NCBI RefSeq assembly: GCF_047971665.1
Contig: NZ_JBKEAA010000010.1
Location: 1 to 31,681, forward strand
Reading direction: 5' to 3'
Origin: Castellaniella sp047971665
Lineage (GTDB): Bacteria > Pseudomonadota > Gammaproteobacteria > Burkholderiales > Burkholderiaceae_B
DNA length: 31,681 nucleotides
Below the pieces are notes generated by a model. It had not been told where the DNA came from. It made no database searches and saw only the letters and a list, made by a program, of their open reading frames with translations. Position 1 is the first letter of the stretch; each line of letters starts with the position of its first letter. Positions 16,270-23,951 of this stretch are shown here, piece by piece. The position numbers and the translations under genes are program-made.

Positions 16270-17358
16270 ATGTTTAAGAAACTGAAGCGTGCACATGACC
16301 GGTTTTTTGGGGAGGGGGAGGCGGACACCTCCGTGCCTGTTTTCGACGGGGCGCTCAAGCCCAACGGCCTCCTGGAGTCGGCCCCGGTCTTTCTGGAGCG
16401 TCCCGGGCTGGAGGACATGGCGGTCGCCGCCGACGGGCGGCTGGCGCTGGCGTGCGGCACCGAGGTGCTGCGGCTCGGTCCCGGCGCGGCGGTCGAGACG
16501 ATCGCCCGGATGCCTTCACCCGTGCAGGCGCTGGCGGCCTTCCGGGACGGCCTGGCGGTGGCGACGGAGGCGGGGGTGACGTTCGTGTCCGGCGGACTGG
16601 ACGGGCAACACGTCCCGCCGCCGGAGAATGCGCCGATGCGTTGCGTCAATGCGTTGTGCGAAGGGGCCGACGGCAGCCTGCTGATCAGCGAGGGTTCGCG
16701 CGCCACGGCGTATGAGCACTGGTCGGAGGATCTGCTGTCCCACGGCCGGACAGGTCGTGTCCTCGAATACTGGCCCGAGTCCGGGGACTGTCGCGTGCGC
16801 GCCCGGGGACTGGCCTATTGCTATGGCGTCTGCCAAGGCGCTCGGGGCATTCTCGTCTCCGAAAGCTGGGCGCACCGGGTGCGCGGCATCGACGGGGAGG
16901 AGGCGCACCACGGTCTGAGTGAGATCCCCGGTTATCCGTCCCGGATGGCGCCAGCCTCGGATGGGGGATTCTGGCTGACGGTCTTCGCGCCCAGAACCCA
17001 GTTGCTGGAATTCGTCCTGCGCGAGGATGCATTCAGGATGGAGATGATGCGCACGATCGAGCCCTGCTATTGGGTCGCGCCGGCGCTCAGTTCCGGGGCC
17101 GATTTCCTCGAACCCTTGCAACAGGGCAGCGTGCGCCAGATGGGGATTCTCAAGCCCTGGGCACCGCCCAGGTCATATGGCCTGGTCCTGCGCCTGTCCG
17201 CCGACCTGGACCCGCTGTATTCCTTGCACAGTCGCGTCGGTGGCCGACATCACGGCATCACGGCCGCCCTGGAATTCGAGGGTCATTTGCTGGCGCTTTC
17301 CAAGGGCTCAGGCCGCATTCTGCGGGTTCCGCTTTCTGCGTTTGACGAACAGGACTGA
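16270..17358 (+). CDS. SMP-30/strictosidine-synthase-like propeller protein, probably without metal site
   Basis: A 362-residue soluble protein starting at ATG 16270, four bases after the previous stop; longer in-frame starts would overlap the fusion gene. It aligns with the propeller domain of that gene over most of its length: VNALCEGADGSLLISEGS, VSESWAHRV and IPGYPSRMAPASDGGFWL match the corresponding blades. However, the Asn of FPNGV is Tyr185 (CYGV) and the Asp of YPDN is Ser224 (YPSR). The Glu position (GLED) is kept. With two of the three expected residues missing, it is likely a binding, scaffold or regulatory relative rather than a lactonase, unless it uses strictosidine-synthase-type chemistry. 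No signal peptide is visible. Confidence 0.78.
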   Translation: MFKKLKRAHDRFFGEGEADTSVPVFDGALKPNGLLESAPVFLERPGLEDMAVAADGRLALACGTEVLRLGPGAAVETIARMPSPVQALAAFRDGLAVATEAGVTFVSGGLDGQHVPPPENAPMRCVNALCEGADGSLLISEGSRATAYEHWSEDLLSHGRTGRVLEYWPESGDCRVRARGLAYCYGVCQGARGILVSESWAHRVRGIDGEEAHHGLSEIPGYPSRMAPASDGGFWLTVFAPRTQLLEFVLREDAFRMEMMRTIEPCYWVAPALSSGADFLEPLQQGSVRQMGILKPWAPPRSYGLVLRLSADLDPLYSLHSRVGGRHHGITAALEFEGHLLALSKGSGRILRVPLSAFDEQD

Positions 17359-17362
17359 CGAT

Positions 17363-18853
17363 ATGGCACCGATACTGGAACTACGGCAGGCGACCAAGCG
17401 CTATGGGGGGGTCCCGGCCATCGATGGTGTTGATTTCACCCTGATGAAGGGAGAAATCCATGCCTTGTGCGGCGAGAATGGCGCCGGCAAGTCCACTCTG
17501 ACCAAGGTCATGGCCGGCGTGGTCGATCTGAGCGCGGGCGAAATGTGGTTGGATGGCCAGCGCGTCTCGTTCCGCAATCCCGTCGATGCCTTGTCCGCGG
17601 GCGTGGCGATGGTCTTCCAGGAAACCAGTCTGGTGCCGACCATGACGGTTGGACAGAACCTGTTTCTGGGCAAAGAAAAATTCGTCAATCGCCTGCGCGC
17701 GATCTACATCGCCGCCCAGCAGCTTCTGCAGTCGCTCAATTTCAATGTGGATCCGACGCACATGGTGGCCAATCTGGGCGCGGCCCAGAAGCAGATGGTC
17801 GAGATCGCGCGCGCCGTGCTGCATGACGCCCGTGTCATCATCTTCGATGAGCCCACGGCCACGCTGACCCCGGAGGAGAAGCGGTATTTCTTCGATCTGG
17901 TCCGCAACCTGAAATCCAGGGGCGTGTCCATCATCTTCATCTCTCATGCGCTCGAAGAGGCGCTGGAGCTGTCCGACCGGATCACGGTCATGCGCGATGG
18001 CAAACATATCGTCACGGACGACACCGCCCATTTCGACCGCGACCAGATCGTGCGGGCCATGGTCGGGCGCGATCTGACGAGCACGCTGTATGGCAAGAAG
18101 ACAACGCTCAGGCGTGCCGGCAAGCGTGTCCTGAGCGTGCAGAACCTGCGCATGGGCACGCTGGTCCGGAATACGTCCTTTTCGGTGTTCGCCGGACAGA
18201 TCACGGGCGTATTCGGTTTGATCGGTTCCGGCCGGACCGAGACGTTCAAGGTGGTGGCCGGTGTGCTCAAGCGGGACTACACCCATGGCGGCAAGGTGAT
18301 TTTCAAGGACCGACCGGTTCGGTACCGGGTGCCCGCGCCGGCGATCGCCGCGGGGATCGCCTATATCACGGAGGACCGCAAGGTCGATGGTTTTTTCGAG
18401 ACCATGGCGATTTCCCGCAATATCTATACAGGGCTCCTGGCAAAGCGGCAGGGCCGGCAGCAACTGACGCATGTCGCCGAGGAAAAGGCCATCGGCGCCG
18501 ACTGGAAGCAGCGGCTCAATATCCGGGCCGTGACGGAAGGGGCGCGCGTGATCGAGCTGTCGGGGGGCAATCAGCAGAAAGTGGTGATCGCCAAATCGCT
18601 GATCCAGAGTCCCGAGCTGATCATTTTCGATGAACCGACTCGCGGTGTGGATGTCGGGGCTGTGGCGGAGATTCATGCGCTCATCCGCAATCTGGCCGAC
18701 CAGGGGCTTGCCGTGGTCGTGATTTCATCCTATCTGCCTGAGATCATGATGCTGTCGGACCGGATTCTGGTGTCCCGCCAGGGGCGGATCGTGGAGGAAT
18801 TCACGAACCAGGACGTCACCGAGGAAGAAATCATGTACGCTTCGATCCATTAG
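17363..18853 (+). CDS. CUT2 ABC transporter ATPase with two ABC domains (RbsA-like)
   Basis: 496 residues from ATG 17363. The first ABC domain has Walker A GENGAGKST, signature LGAAQKQMVEIARAV, Walker B VIIFDEPTATLTPEE and switch ISHALEEA. The second has the degenerate Walker A typical of RbsA (GLIGSGRTE), signature LSGGNQQKVVIAKSL and Walker B LIIFDEPTRGVDVGA. One active and one degenerate site is the normal state for this family. It energises the permease pair and is the last gene of the cluster. Its stop overlaps the stop of the convergent DUF3293 gene by four bases, so no terminator separates the two. Confidence 0.93.
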   Translation: MAPILELRQATKRYGGVPAIDGVDFTLMKGEIHALCGENGAGKSTLTKVMAGVVDLSAGEMWLDGQRVSFRNPVDALSAGVAMVFQETSLVPTMTVGQNLFLGKEKFVNRLRAIYIAAQQLLQSLNFNVDPTHMVANLGAAQKQMVEIARAVLHDARVIIFDEPTATLTPEEKRYFFDLVRNLKSRGVSIIFISHALEEALELSDRITVMRDGKHIVTDDTAHFDRDQIVRAMVGRDLTSTLYGKKTTLRRAGKRVLSVQNLRMGTLVRNTSFSVFAGQITGVFGLIGSGRTETFKVVAGVLKRDYTHGGKVIFKDRPVRYRVPAPAIAAGIAYITEDRKVDGFFETMAISRNIYTGLLAKRQGRQQLTHVAEEKAIGADWKQRLNIRAVTEGARVIELSGGNQQKVVIAKSLIQSPELIIFDEPTRGVDVGAVAEIHALIRNLADQGLAVVVISSYLPEIMMLSDRILVSRQGRIVEEFTNQDVTEEEIMYASIH

Positions 18854-19296
18854 GCGCAACAGGCCCTGGAGGCGGTCGTCGCTTCGGGCCGTCCGCTCCA
18901 GGCCAGCCGCGCCACCGAGTCCGGTCCGCACCAGACCAGGGCGTTCTGCCCGAAGCGGCGCGCCAGCCCGAGTCCCTCGCGCAGCGACAGCCCTGGAATC
19001 CACAGGCTGGGTTCGTCGGGCCACTGGCCCAGTGGATCGAGTCCCAGGCCCGTCAGCCAGGTCAGGCCTGTTCGTTCGATGGCCCTGCGCAGCGCGCGCA
19101 TGCGGCGGACGTTGGCGGCGGGCCGCAGACGGCGGCTGCGCGGGTTGCAGGCGGTCAGGAACACGCCGCCTTGCGGGAACCGCGTGGACAGTGCCGGATG
19201 CGACCGTCCGATCTGCAGAACGATGGGTGGATCCGTGTCGATGCGGTAGCGCGCGGTTCGATAGGCGACGTCCAGGGGACGGCTGTCCGGTGCCAT
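18850..19296 (-). CDS. DUF3293 domain protein
   Basis: 148 residues. The pattern of YRTARYRI, GGVFLTACNPRSR, GQWPDEPSLWIPGL and ARRFGQNALVW is that of the DUF3293 family of small cytoplasmic proteins of unknown function. It ends in a Cys-Cys-Ala tail. It starts six bases after the tag stop, so it is probably the last gene of the selU-selD-herA-tag run. I can give no function. Confidence 0.8.
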   Translation of the reverse strand: MAPDSRPLDVAYRTARYRIDTDPPIVLQIGRSHPALSTRFPQGGVFLTACNPRSRRLRPAANVRRMRALRRAIERTGLTWLTGLGLDPLGQWPDEPSLWIPGLSLREGLGLARRFGQNALVWCGPDSVARLAWSGRPEATTASRACCA

Positions 19297-19302
19297 GCCG
19301 GA

Positions 19303-19959
19303 TCAGCCCGCCAGCACCCGGTGGCGGTGGCAATCCGTGGTGTGGTCCATCAGACAGCCAATCGCCTGCAGGTAGGACTGGCAGATGGTCGGGCCGACAA
19401 AGGTGAAACCGCGTTGTTTCAAGAGGCGGCTCAGCGCCTCGGCCTCGGGACCGGTCACGGGGACGTCCTGGGAGACGGCGTAGCGGTGGATCAGGGGGCG
19501 ATCACCGACGACCGACCAGACCAGGCCGACCGGGTCCGGCAGCGCCAGCCAGGCGCGGGCATTGGCGCCCGCAGCGCGCAGTTTGAGCCGGTTGCGGATG
19601 ATGGAGGCGTCCTGCATGCGGTCCTGAACCCAGGCCTCGTCGGTGCGGGACAGCGCCTCGGGATCGAAATCCAGCAGGGCGGCGCGCAGAGCCTCCCGGC
19701 GGCGCAGGATGGTGAGCCAGGACAGGCCCGCCTGGAAGCCCTCCAGGATCAGCATCTCGAACAGGTGCCCGGGATCGCGCGAGGGGACGCCCCATTCGGT
19801 GTCGTGATAGCGCACGTACAACGGATCATCGGAGCACCAGCTGCAGCGCACGACATCCGCTGTCGTGCGTGCGGGGCCGGAAATGGACGCGGAGCGGGAA
19901 TCAGGCGCGGAGGTCGGCATGGGCGTTCGGGCACGGTGCGCTTGCGGGGGGCGGATCAT
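19303..19959 (-). CDS. tag: DNA-3-methyladenine glycosylase I
   Basis: A 218-residue Tag-type glycosylase that removes 3-methyladenine from alkylated DNA, the first step of base excision repair. The core RCSWCSDDPLYVRYHDTEWG carries the zinc ligands equivalent to E. coli Cys4 and His17 (Cys39 and His52 here), and DHTTDCHRH near the end supplies the other His and Cys. ILEGFQAGLSW holds the conserved Glu of the base-recognition pocket. The N-terminus is about 35 residues longer than in E. coli. An alternative ATG at 19920 would shorten it to 205 residues, and neither start has a clear ribosome site. It lies 18 bases after the HerA-like gene. Confidence 0.92.
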   Translation of the reverse strand: MIRPPQAHRARTPMPTSAPDSRSASISGPARTTADVVRCSWCSDDPLYVRYHDTEWGVPSRDPGHLFEMLILEGFQAGLSWLTILRRREALRAALLDFDPEALSRTDEAWVQDRMQDASIIRNRLKLRAAGANARAWLALPDPVGLVWSVVGDRPLIHRYAVSQDVPVTGPEAEALSRLLKQRGFTFVGPTICQSYLQAIGCLMDHTTDCHRHRVLAG

Positions 19960-19977
19960 GCCGGATCTGCGTGCCGA

Positions 19978-21513
19978 TCAGCGCCGCCGGCCGCCAACCA
20001 GGGAACCCAGCAGGCCGCGCACCAGTTGATTGGCGGCGTTGCGCACCATGCTCTTGGCGACCGACTGCACCATCCCCTCGCGGTGTCCACCGCGCGGTCC
20101 GACAGAGCCGAACAGGAAGTCGCTCAGGGCGCCGGTGATGCCATCGTCCTGGGTCGCCGATGTCCCAGCGGTTCTGGCCGCGCCGGCCGTCGCGCCGGCA
20201 GCGCCCGCATTGCCCGCGGATTCGGCAGCGCCCGATTGCACCCGCTGCAGCAGGATCTCGTAGGCGGACTCGCGGTCGACCGTCTGTTCGTATTTGCCGA
20301 CCAGCGGGGAGGCCGTCTTGATGGCCTGGCGCTCGGCCTCTGTCGCGGGACCGATGCGGCTGCCGGGCGCATACATCCAGACGCGTTGCGTGGGGGATGG
20401 CTGACCCTTGGGGTCGAGCATGGACACCAGGGCCTCGCCCACGGCGAGCTCGGTGATGGCCGCTTCGATGTCCAGCCCGATGTTGGAGCGCATGGTCTGG
20501 GCTGCAGTCTTGACGGCTTTCTGGTCGCGAGGCGTGAAAGCGCGCAAGGCATGCTGCACGCGATGGCCCAGCTGGCCCAGCACGGTATCGGGGATATCGG
20601 TCGGATTCTGGCTGACGAAATAGACCCCCACCCCCTTGGAGCGGATCAGGCGCACGACCTGTTCGATTTTCTCGAGCAGAGCGTCGGGCGCATCCTTGAA
20701 CAGCAGATGGGCTTCGTCGAAGAAGAAAACGAGCTTGGGCTTTTCCGGGTCGCCGACCTCGGGCAGGCGCTCGTAGAGATCGGCCAGCATCCACAGCAGG
20801 AAGACGGCATACAGGCGCGGCGACTGCATCAGCCGGTCGGCCGCCAGGATGTTGACCATGCCGCGCCCCTGCGTGTCGGTGCGCATCCAGTCGAAGACGT
20901 CCAGCATGGGCTCGCCGAAGAAAATGTCGGCGCCCTCGGATTCCAGGCGCAGGAGGCTGCGCTGAATGGCGCCGATGGAGGCCGAGGACACCTGGCCATA
21001 GCGGGTGCGCAGGTCTGCGGCGTGGTCGGCCACGTATTGCAGCATGGAGCGCAGGTCCTTCAGGTCCAGGATCAGAAGGCCCTCGTCGTCGGCGACGCGG
21101 AACGCCAGGGTCAGCACGCCTTCCTGGGTATCGTTCAGGTCCAGCATGCGCGCCAGCAGCAGCGGCCCCAGGTCGGACACCGTGGCGCGGATCGGGTGGC
21201 CCTGCTCACCGAAAATATCCCAGAGCGTGGTCGGGCTGCCGCCCCAGGCGGGTTCGGGCAGGCCCAGATCGGCCAGCCGCTTGGTCAGCTTGGGGGATGG
21301 AGCGCCCGCTTGCGAGATGCCGGTGAGATCGCCCTTGACGTCGGCCATGAAGACCGGCGTGCCGATGCGGGAGAACGATTCGGCCAGGATCTGCAGGGTG
21401 ATGGTCTTGCCGGTGCCGGTGGCGCCGGTGATACAGCCGTGACGATTGGCCAGCTGTGGCAGCAGGGCCACCTGGGCATTGGCGTTGCGGGCGATGATCA
21501 GAGGGTCTGCCAT
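19978..21513 (-). CDS. HerA-like ATPase (DUF853 / YjgR family)
   Basis: 511 residues from ATG 21513, which has CGGAG just upstream. An upstream in-frame ATG would overlap selD and is rejected. Walker A is GATGTGKT (residues 30-37) and Walker B is KLVFFFDEAH with Asp266-Glu267. FVSQNPTDIPDTVLGQLGHRVQHALRAFTP is highly typical of the family, which belongs to the HerA/FtsK group of motor ATPases. The C-terminal 90 residues are low-complexity (alanine, glycine) and end in a Gly-Arg-rich tail. The physiological role of YjgR proteins is not established. It lies 25 bases downstream of selD and probably shares its message. Confidence 0.88.
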   Translation of the reverse strand: MADPLIIARNANAQVALLPQLANRHGCITGATGTGKTITLQILAESFSRIGTPVFMADVKGDLTGISQAGAPSPKLTKRLADLGLPEPAWGGSPTTLWDIFGEQGHPIRATVSDLGPLLLARMLDLNDTQEGVLTLAFRVADDEGLLILDLKDLRSMLQYVADHAADLRTRYGQVSSASIGAIQRSLLRLESEGADIFFGEPMLDVFDWMRTDTQGRGMVNILAADRLMQSPRLYAVFLLWMLADLYERLPEVGDPEKPKLVFFFDEAHLLFKDAPDALLEKIEQVVRLIRSKGVGVYFVSQNPTDIPDTVLGQLGHRVQHALRAFTPRDQKAVKTAAQTMRSNIGLDIEAAITELAVGEALVSMLDPKGQPSPTQRVWMYAPGSRIGPATEAERQAIKTASPLVGKYEQTVDRESAYEILLQRVQSGAAESAGNAGAAGATAGAARTAGTSATQDDGITGALSDFLFGSVGPRGGHREGMVQSVAKSMVRNAANQLVRGLLGSLVGGRRR

Positions 21514-21538
21514 GGAGGCTCCGGAGAAGGGAACGGAA

Positions 21539-22606
21539 TCAGAATACTCGAATATGGGCGGGGCCGGGCTGCAGATGGCCGATGCAGGCCGCCTGGGCAA
21601 AGCCGTCGGCATGCAGCCGGGCGAGGACCTCGTCCACGGCCTCGGGCGCGCAGGCGGCCAGCAGGCCCCCCGAGGTCTGCGGATCGGTCAACAGCGCCTG
21701 AGCCTCGTCGGGCAGGTGCGCATCCAGGGTGGTTTCGGCCTGGCAGGCGGCCCAATTGCGCGCGGACGCGCCGGTGCGGATGCCTGCGCGGGCCAGATCC
21801 AGGGCGGGCGCGAGCCAGGGCAGGTCGGCATAGGCGACCTCGGCGCGCAGGCCCGCGCCCCGGCACATTTCCAGCGTGTGGCCCAGCAGACCAAAGCCGG
21901 TCACGTCGGTCAGGGCGTGCACGGCGTCGAGCTCGGCCAGCTGCGCACCCGGCGTATTCAGCCGGGTGGTGCTGTCGATCATGGCCTGGTAACCCCGGGT
22001 ATCGAGACGGTCTTTTTTCAGGGCGGCCGACAGGATGCCCACCCCCAGCGGTTTGCTCAGGATCAGCGCATCGCCCGCCCGGGCGCGGTCATTGCGCTTG
22101 ATCCTGTCGGGATGGGCCAGGCCGATGACAGCCAGGCCGTAGATCGGCTCCACGGAGTCGATCGAGTGGCCGCCCGCGATCGGGATGCCCGCCTGCTGGC
22201 AGACCGAGGCGCCACCCGCCAGGATGGCGGCAATGGTGTCGTGCGGCAGCACGTTGATCGGCATGCCGACCAGGGCCAGTGCCAGGATCGGGCGTCCTCC
22301 CATGGCGTAGACATCCGACAGTGCGTTGGTCGCGGCGATGCGGCCGAAGTCGCGCGGATCGTCCACGATGGGCATGAAAAAATCGGTCGTGGCGATCAGC
22401 GCCTGCTTGTCGTTGATCCGGTAGACGGCCGCATCGTCGGACGATTGCGTGCCCACCAGCAGGTCGGGAAAGGCGTCGGCAGGCAGGGCGTCGCGCATCA
22501 GGCGCGCGAGCACGTCCGGGGCGATCTTGCAGCCGCACCCGCCGCCGTGGGACAGGGCGGTCAGGCGGGGGGGCGGGGCCATGGAGGGAGCCTGGGTGTT
22601 CATCAT
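21539..22606 (-). CDS. selD: Selenide, water dikinase
   Basis: 355 residues. SelD makes selenophosphate from selenide and ATP, the selenium donor for selenouridine in tRNA and for selenocysteine. HGGGCGCKI holds the catalytic Cys24 and Lys27 (E. coli Cys17 and Lys20). GTQSSDDAAVYRI and the AIR-synthase-like GGHSIDS and LTDVTGFGLLGH are also present. The active-site residue is encoded as Cys, not as a TGA selenocysteine. The ATG at 22606 overlaps the selU stop (ATGA), so the two are translationally coupled; a second ATG follows directly at 22603. Together with selU it supplies selenium for tRNA modification. selA and selB are not in the window. Confidence 0.95.
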   Translation of the reverse strand: MMNTQAPSMAPPPRLTALSHGGGCGCKIAPDVLARLMRDALPADAFPDLLVGTQSSDDAAVYRINDKQALIATTDFFMPIVDDPRDFGRIAATNALSDVYAMGGRPILALALVGMPINVLPHDTIAAILAGGASVCQQAGIPIAGGHSIDSVEPIYGLAVIGLAHPDRIKRNDRARAGDALILSKPLGVGILSAALKKDRLDTRGYQAMIDSTTRLNTPGAQLAELDAVHALTDVTGFGLLGHTLEMCRGAGLRAEVAYADLPWLAPALDLARAGIRTGASARNWAACQAETTLDAHLPDEAQALLTDPQTSGGLLAACAPEAVDEVLARLHADGFAQAACIGHLQPGPAHIRVF

Positions 22607-23721
22607 GCGGAAAGGTCCGGGGAATCGGTCAGTATGCCTGACGCCGGGGCTGGCATGCGCAGTTGTTCGATCAGGGCGCGGGCCTGCGCATGGCCGTCGG
22701 CGGCGGTAGGATCGTAGTGGAATGTTGTGGCCTGAGCCAGGTCGGTGTAATGGGAATTGCTGCTGCGCCGGTAGGCGGGATCGTAATGAGTTTCCACGAG
22801 GGCCTGAAACAGGTCGGCGCGCCGGTCGGCGGCGATCAGGGCCTGCCAGTCGCGGATCGTCTGGCGGCTGTGCAGGCCGATCAGCCGTTCCAGCGTTTGG
22901 CCAAAGTCGTCCGGCGCATCGAACAGATGCGCATAGTCTTGCAGCAGGAACGCGATTCGCTGCGGCAGCGCCGCCTGCACACGGACGCAGTGGCCTGTGT
23001 GCATGGCGCGCAACAAGGCATCGGGCAGGCCCACCTGGCCGATGCGCCGGCTTTCGGCTTCGACGAAGACGGGCCGGGCCGGATCCAGCGTCTCGATGGC
23101 CTGGAGCAGGGCGGATTCGAAACCGCGCTGGCTGGGCTGCGGCGTATCCGGCAGCGAGCCCAGCAGCGAGCCTCGATGGCGGGCCAGGCCCTCCAGGTCC
23201 AGAATCTGGGCGCCGGCGGCACCCAGCGATTGCAGCAGGCGGGTCTTGCCCGACCCCGTCGGGCCGGTCAGTATGATGCAGTTCAGACGGGCTGGCCGCG
23301 CGGCCAGCCCGTCCATCACATGACGGCGCCAGGTCTTGTAGCCGCCGTCGAGCTGGCGCGCGCGCCAGCCGATCAGGTTGAACCAGGTGGTCATGGAACC
23401 CGAGCGCTTGCCGCCGCGCCAGCAGTAGATCAGCGGCCGCCAGTTGCGCGGCCGGTCGGCGAAGATCGTCTCGAGATAGTCGGCGATGTGGCGGGCGACG
23501 AGCGCGGCGCCCAGCCGCGTCGCCTTGAACGGCGATTCCTGGGCGTACATCGTTCCGATCAGGACACGTTCCTCGTTGCTGAGCACGGGCGCATTCAGCG
23601 CGCCGGGGAGATGGTCGTCCTCGTACTCGGCCGGCGTACGCACGTCGATGATGTCGTCGAACTGGTCCAGGGCGTCCAGGCCGCAGCGCTGAGATCCGTT
23701 GGGATGCGATGTGGGATTCAT
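22603..23721 (-). CDS. selU: tRNA 2-selenouridine synthase
   Basis: 372 residues (also called MnmH/YbbB). An N-terminal rhodanese domain (residues about 15-135) carries the catalytic Cys100 in YCWRGGKRSGSM. It is followed by a P-loop domain with Walker A GPTGSGKT (153-160). SelU geranylates the 2-thiouridine at the wobble position of Lys, Glu and Gln tRNAs and replaces sulfur with selenium using selenophosphate. The directly coupled selD gene supports that role. It lies 56 bases downstream of tRNA-Val with no obvious separate promoter, so it may be transcribed from the tRNA promoter. Confidence 0.94.
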   Translation of the reverse strand: MNPTSHPNGSQRCGLDALDQFDDIIDVRTPAEYEDDHLPGALNAPVLSNEERVLIGTMYAQESPFKATRLGAALVARHIADYLETIFADRPRNWRPLIYCWRGGKRSGSMTTWFNLIGWRARQLDGGYKTWRRHVMDGLAARPARLNCIILTGPTGSGKTRLLQSLGAAGAQILDLEGLARHRGSLLGSLPDTPQPSQRGFESALLQAIETLDPARPVFVEAESRRIGQVGLPDALLRAMHTGHCVRVQAALPQRIAFLLQDYAHLFDAPDDFGQTLERLIGLHSRQTIRDWQALIAADRRADLFQALVETHYDPAYRRSSNSHYTDLAQATTFHYDPTAADGHAQARALIEQLRMPAPASGILTDSPDLSA

Positions 23722-23777
23722 GGCGGGGATTGTAAATCCGCCAGGGGGAGAATGGCCGTGCCGGCCGGCCGGATCCG

Positions 23778-23853
23778 TGGTGGGTGCTGAGGGGTTCGAA
23801 CCCCCGACCTACGCCGTGTAAAGGCGCCGCTCTACCACCTGAGCTAAGCACCC
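23778..23853 (-). tRNA. tRNA-Val(UAC)
   Basis: 76 bases including an encoded CCA. The 7-bp acceptor stem GGGTGCT/AGCACCC, the D-arm GCTC-GAGC, the anticodon loop TTTACAC with anticodon TAC, and the T-arm GGGGG-TTCGAAC-CCCTC are all present. It lies between the antiporter gene and selU on the same strand. Confidence 0.97.
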
Positions 23854-23871
23854 GGATGCCGGTCTGGACGT

Positions 23872-23890
23872 CCCCGGCGGGTCGCCGGGG
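23872..23890 (-). other. Stem-loop in the tRNA-Val leader
   Basis: CCCCGGCG (23872-23879) and CGCCGGGG (23883-23890) form a perfect 8-bp stem with a 3-nt loop. It sits between the tRNA promoter and the mature 5' end. It may aid 5' processing or end transcripts coming from the antiporter gene, although no T-run follows. Confidence 0.45.
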
Positions 23891-23900
23891 GCAGAGGCGC

Positions 23901-23929
23901 ATTATATCGGGGGGCGTGGGGAGCGGCAA
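23901..23929 (-). promoter_or_regulatory. Sigma-70 promoter of tRNA-Val
   Basis: On the minus strand TTGCCG (23929-23924) and a consensus TATAAT (23906-23901) are 17 bases apart. The predicted start lies about 40 bases before the mature tRNA. It is one of the best-looking promoters in the window. Confidence 0.8.
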
Positions 23930-23951
23930 TTCGGCGCGTGGGGGCGGGCAT

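Noticed and set aside
19171..22101. Plus-strand open frame of 976 codons
   Set aside because: It lies opposite tag, the HerA-like gene and selD, which have clear motifs. High GC content keeps antisense frames open; the product has no recognisable domain.
21539..22606. Selenocysteine-containing SelD
   Set aside because: The active-site position is an ordinary Cys codon and the frame has no internal TGA.
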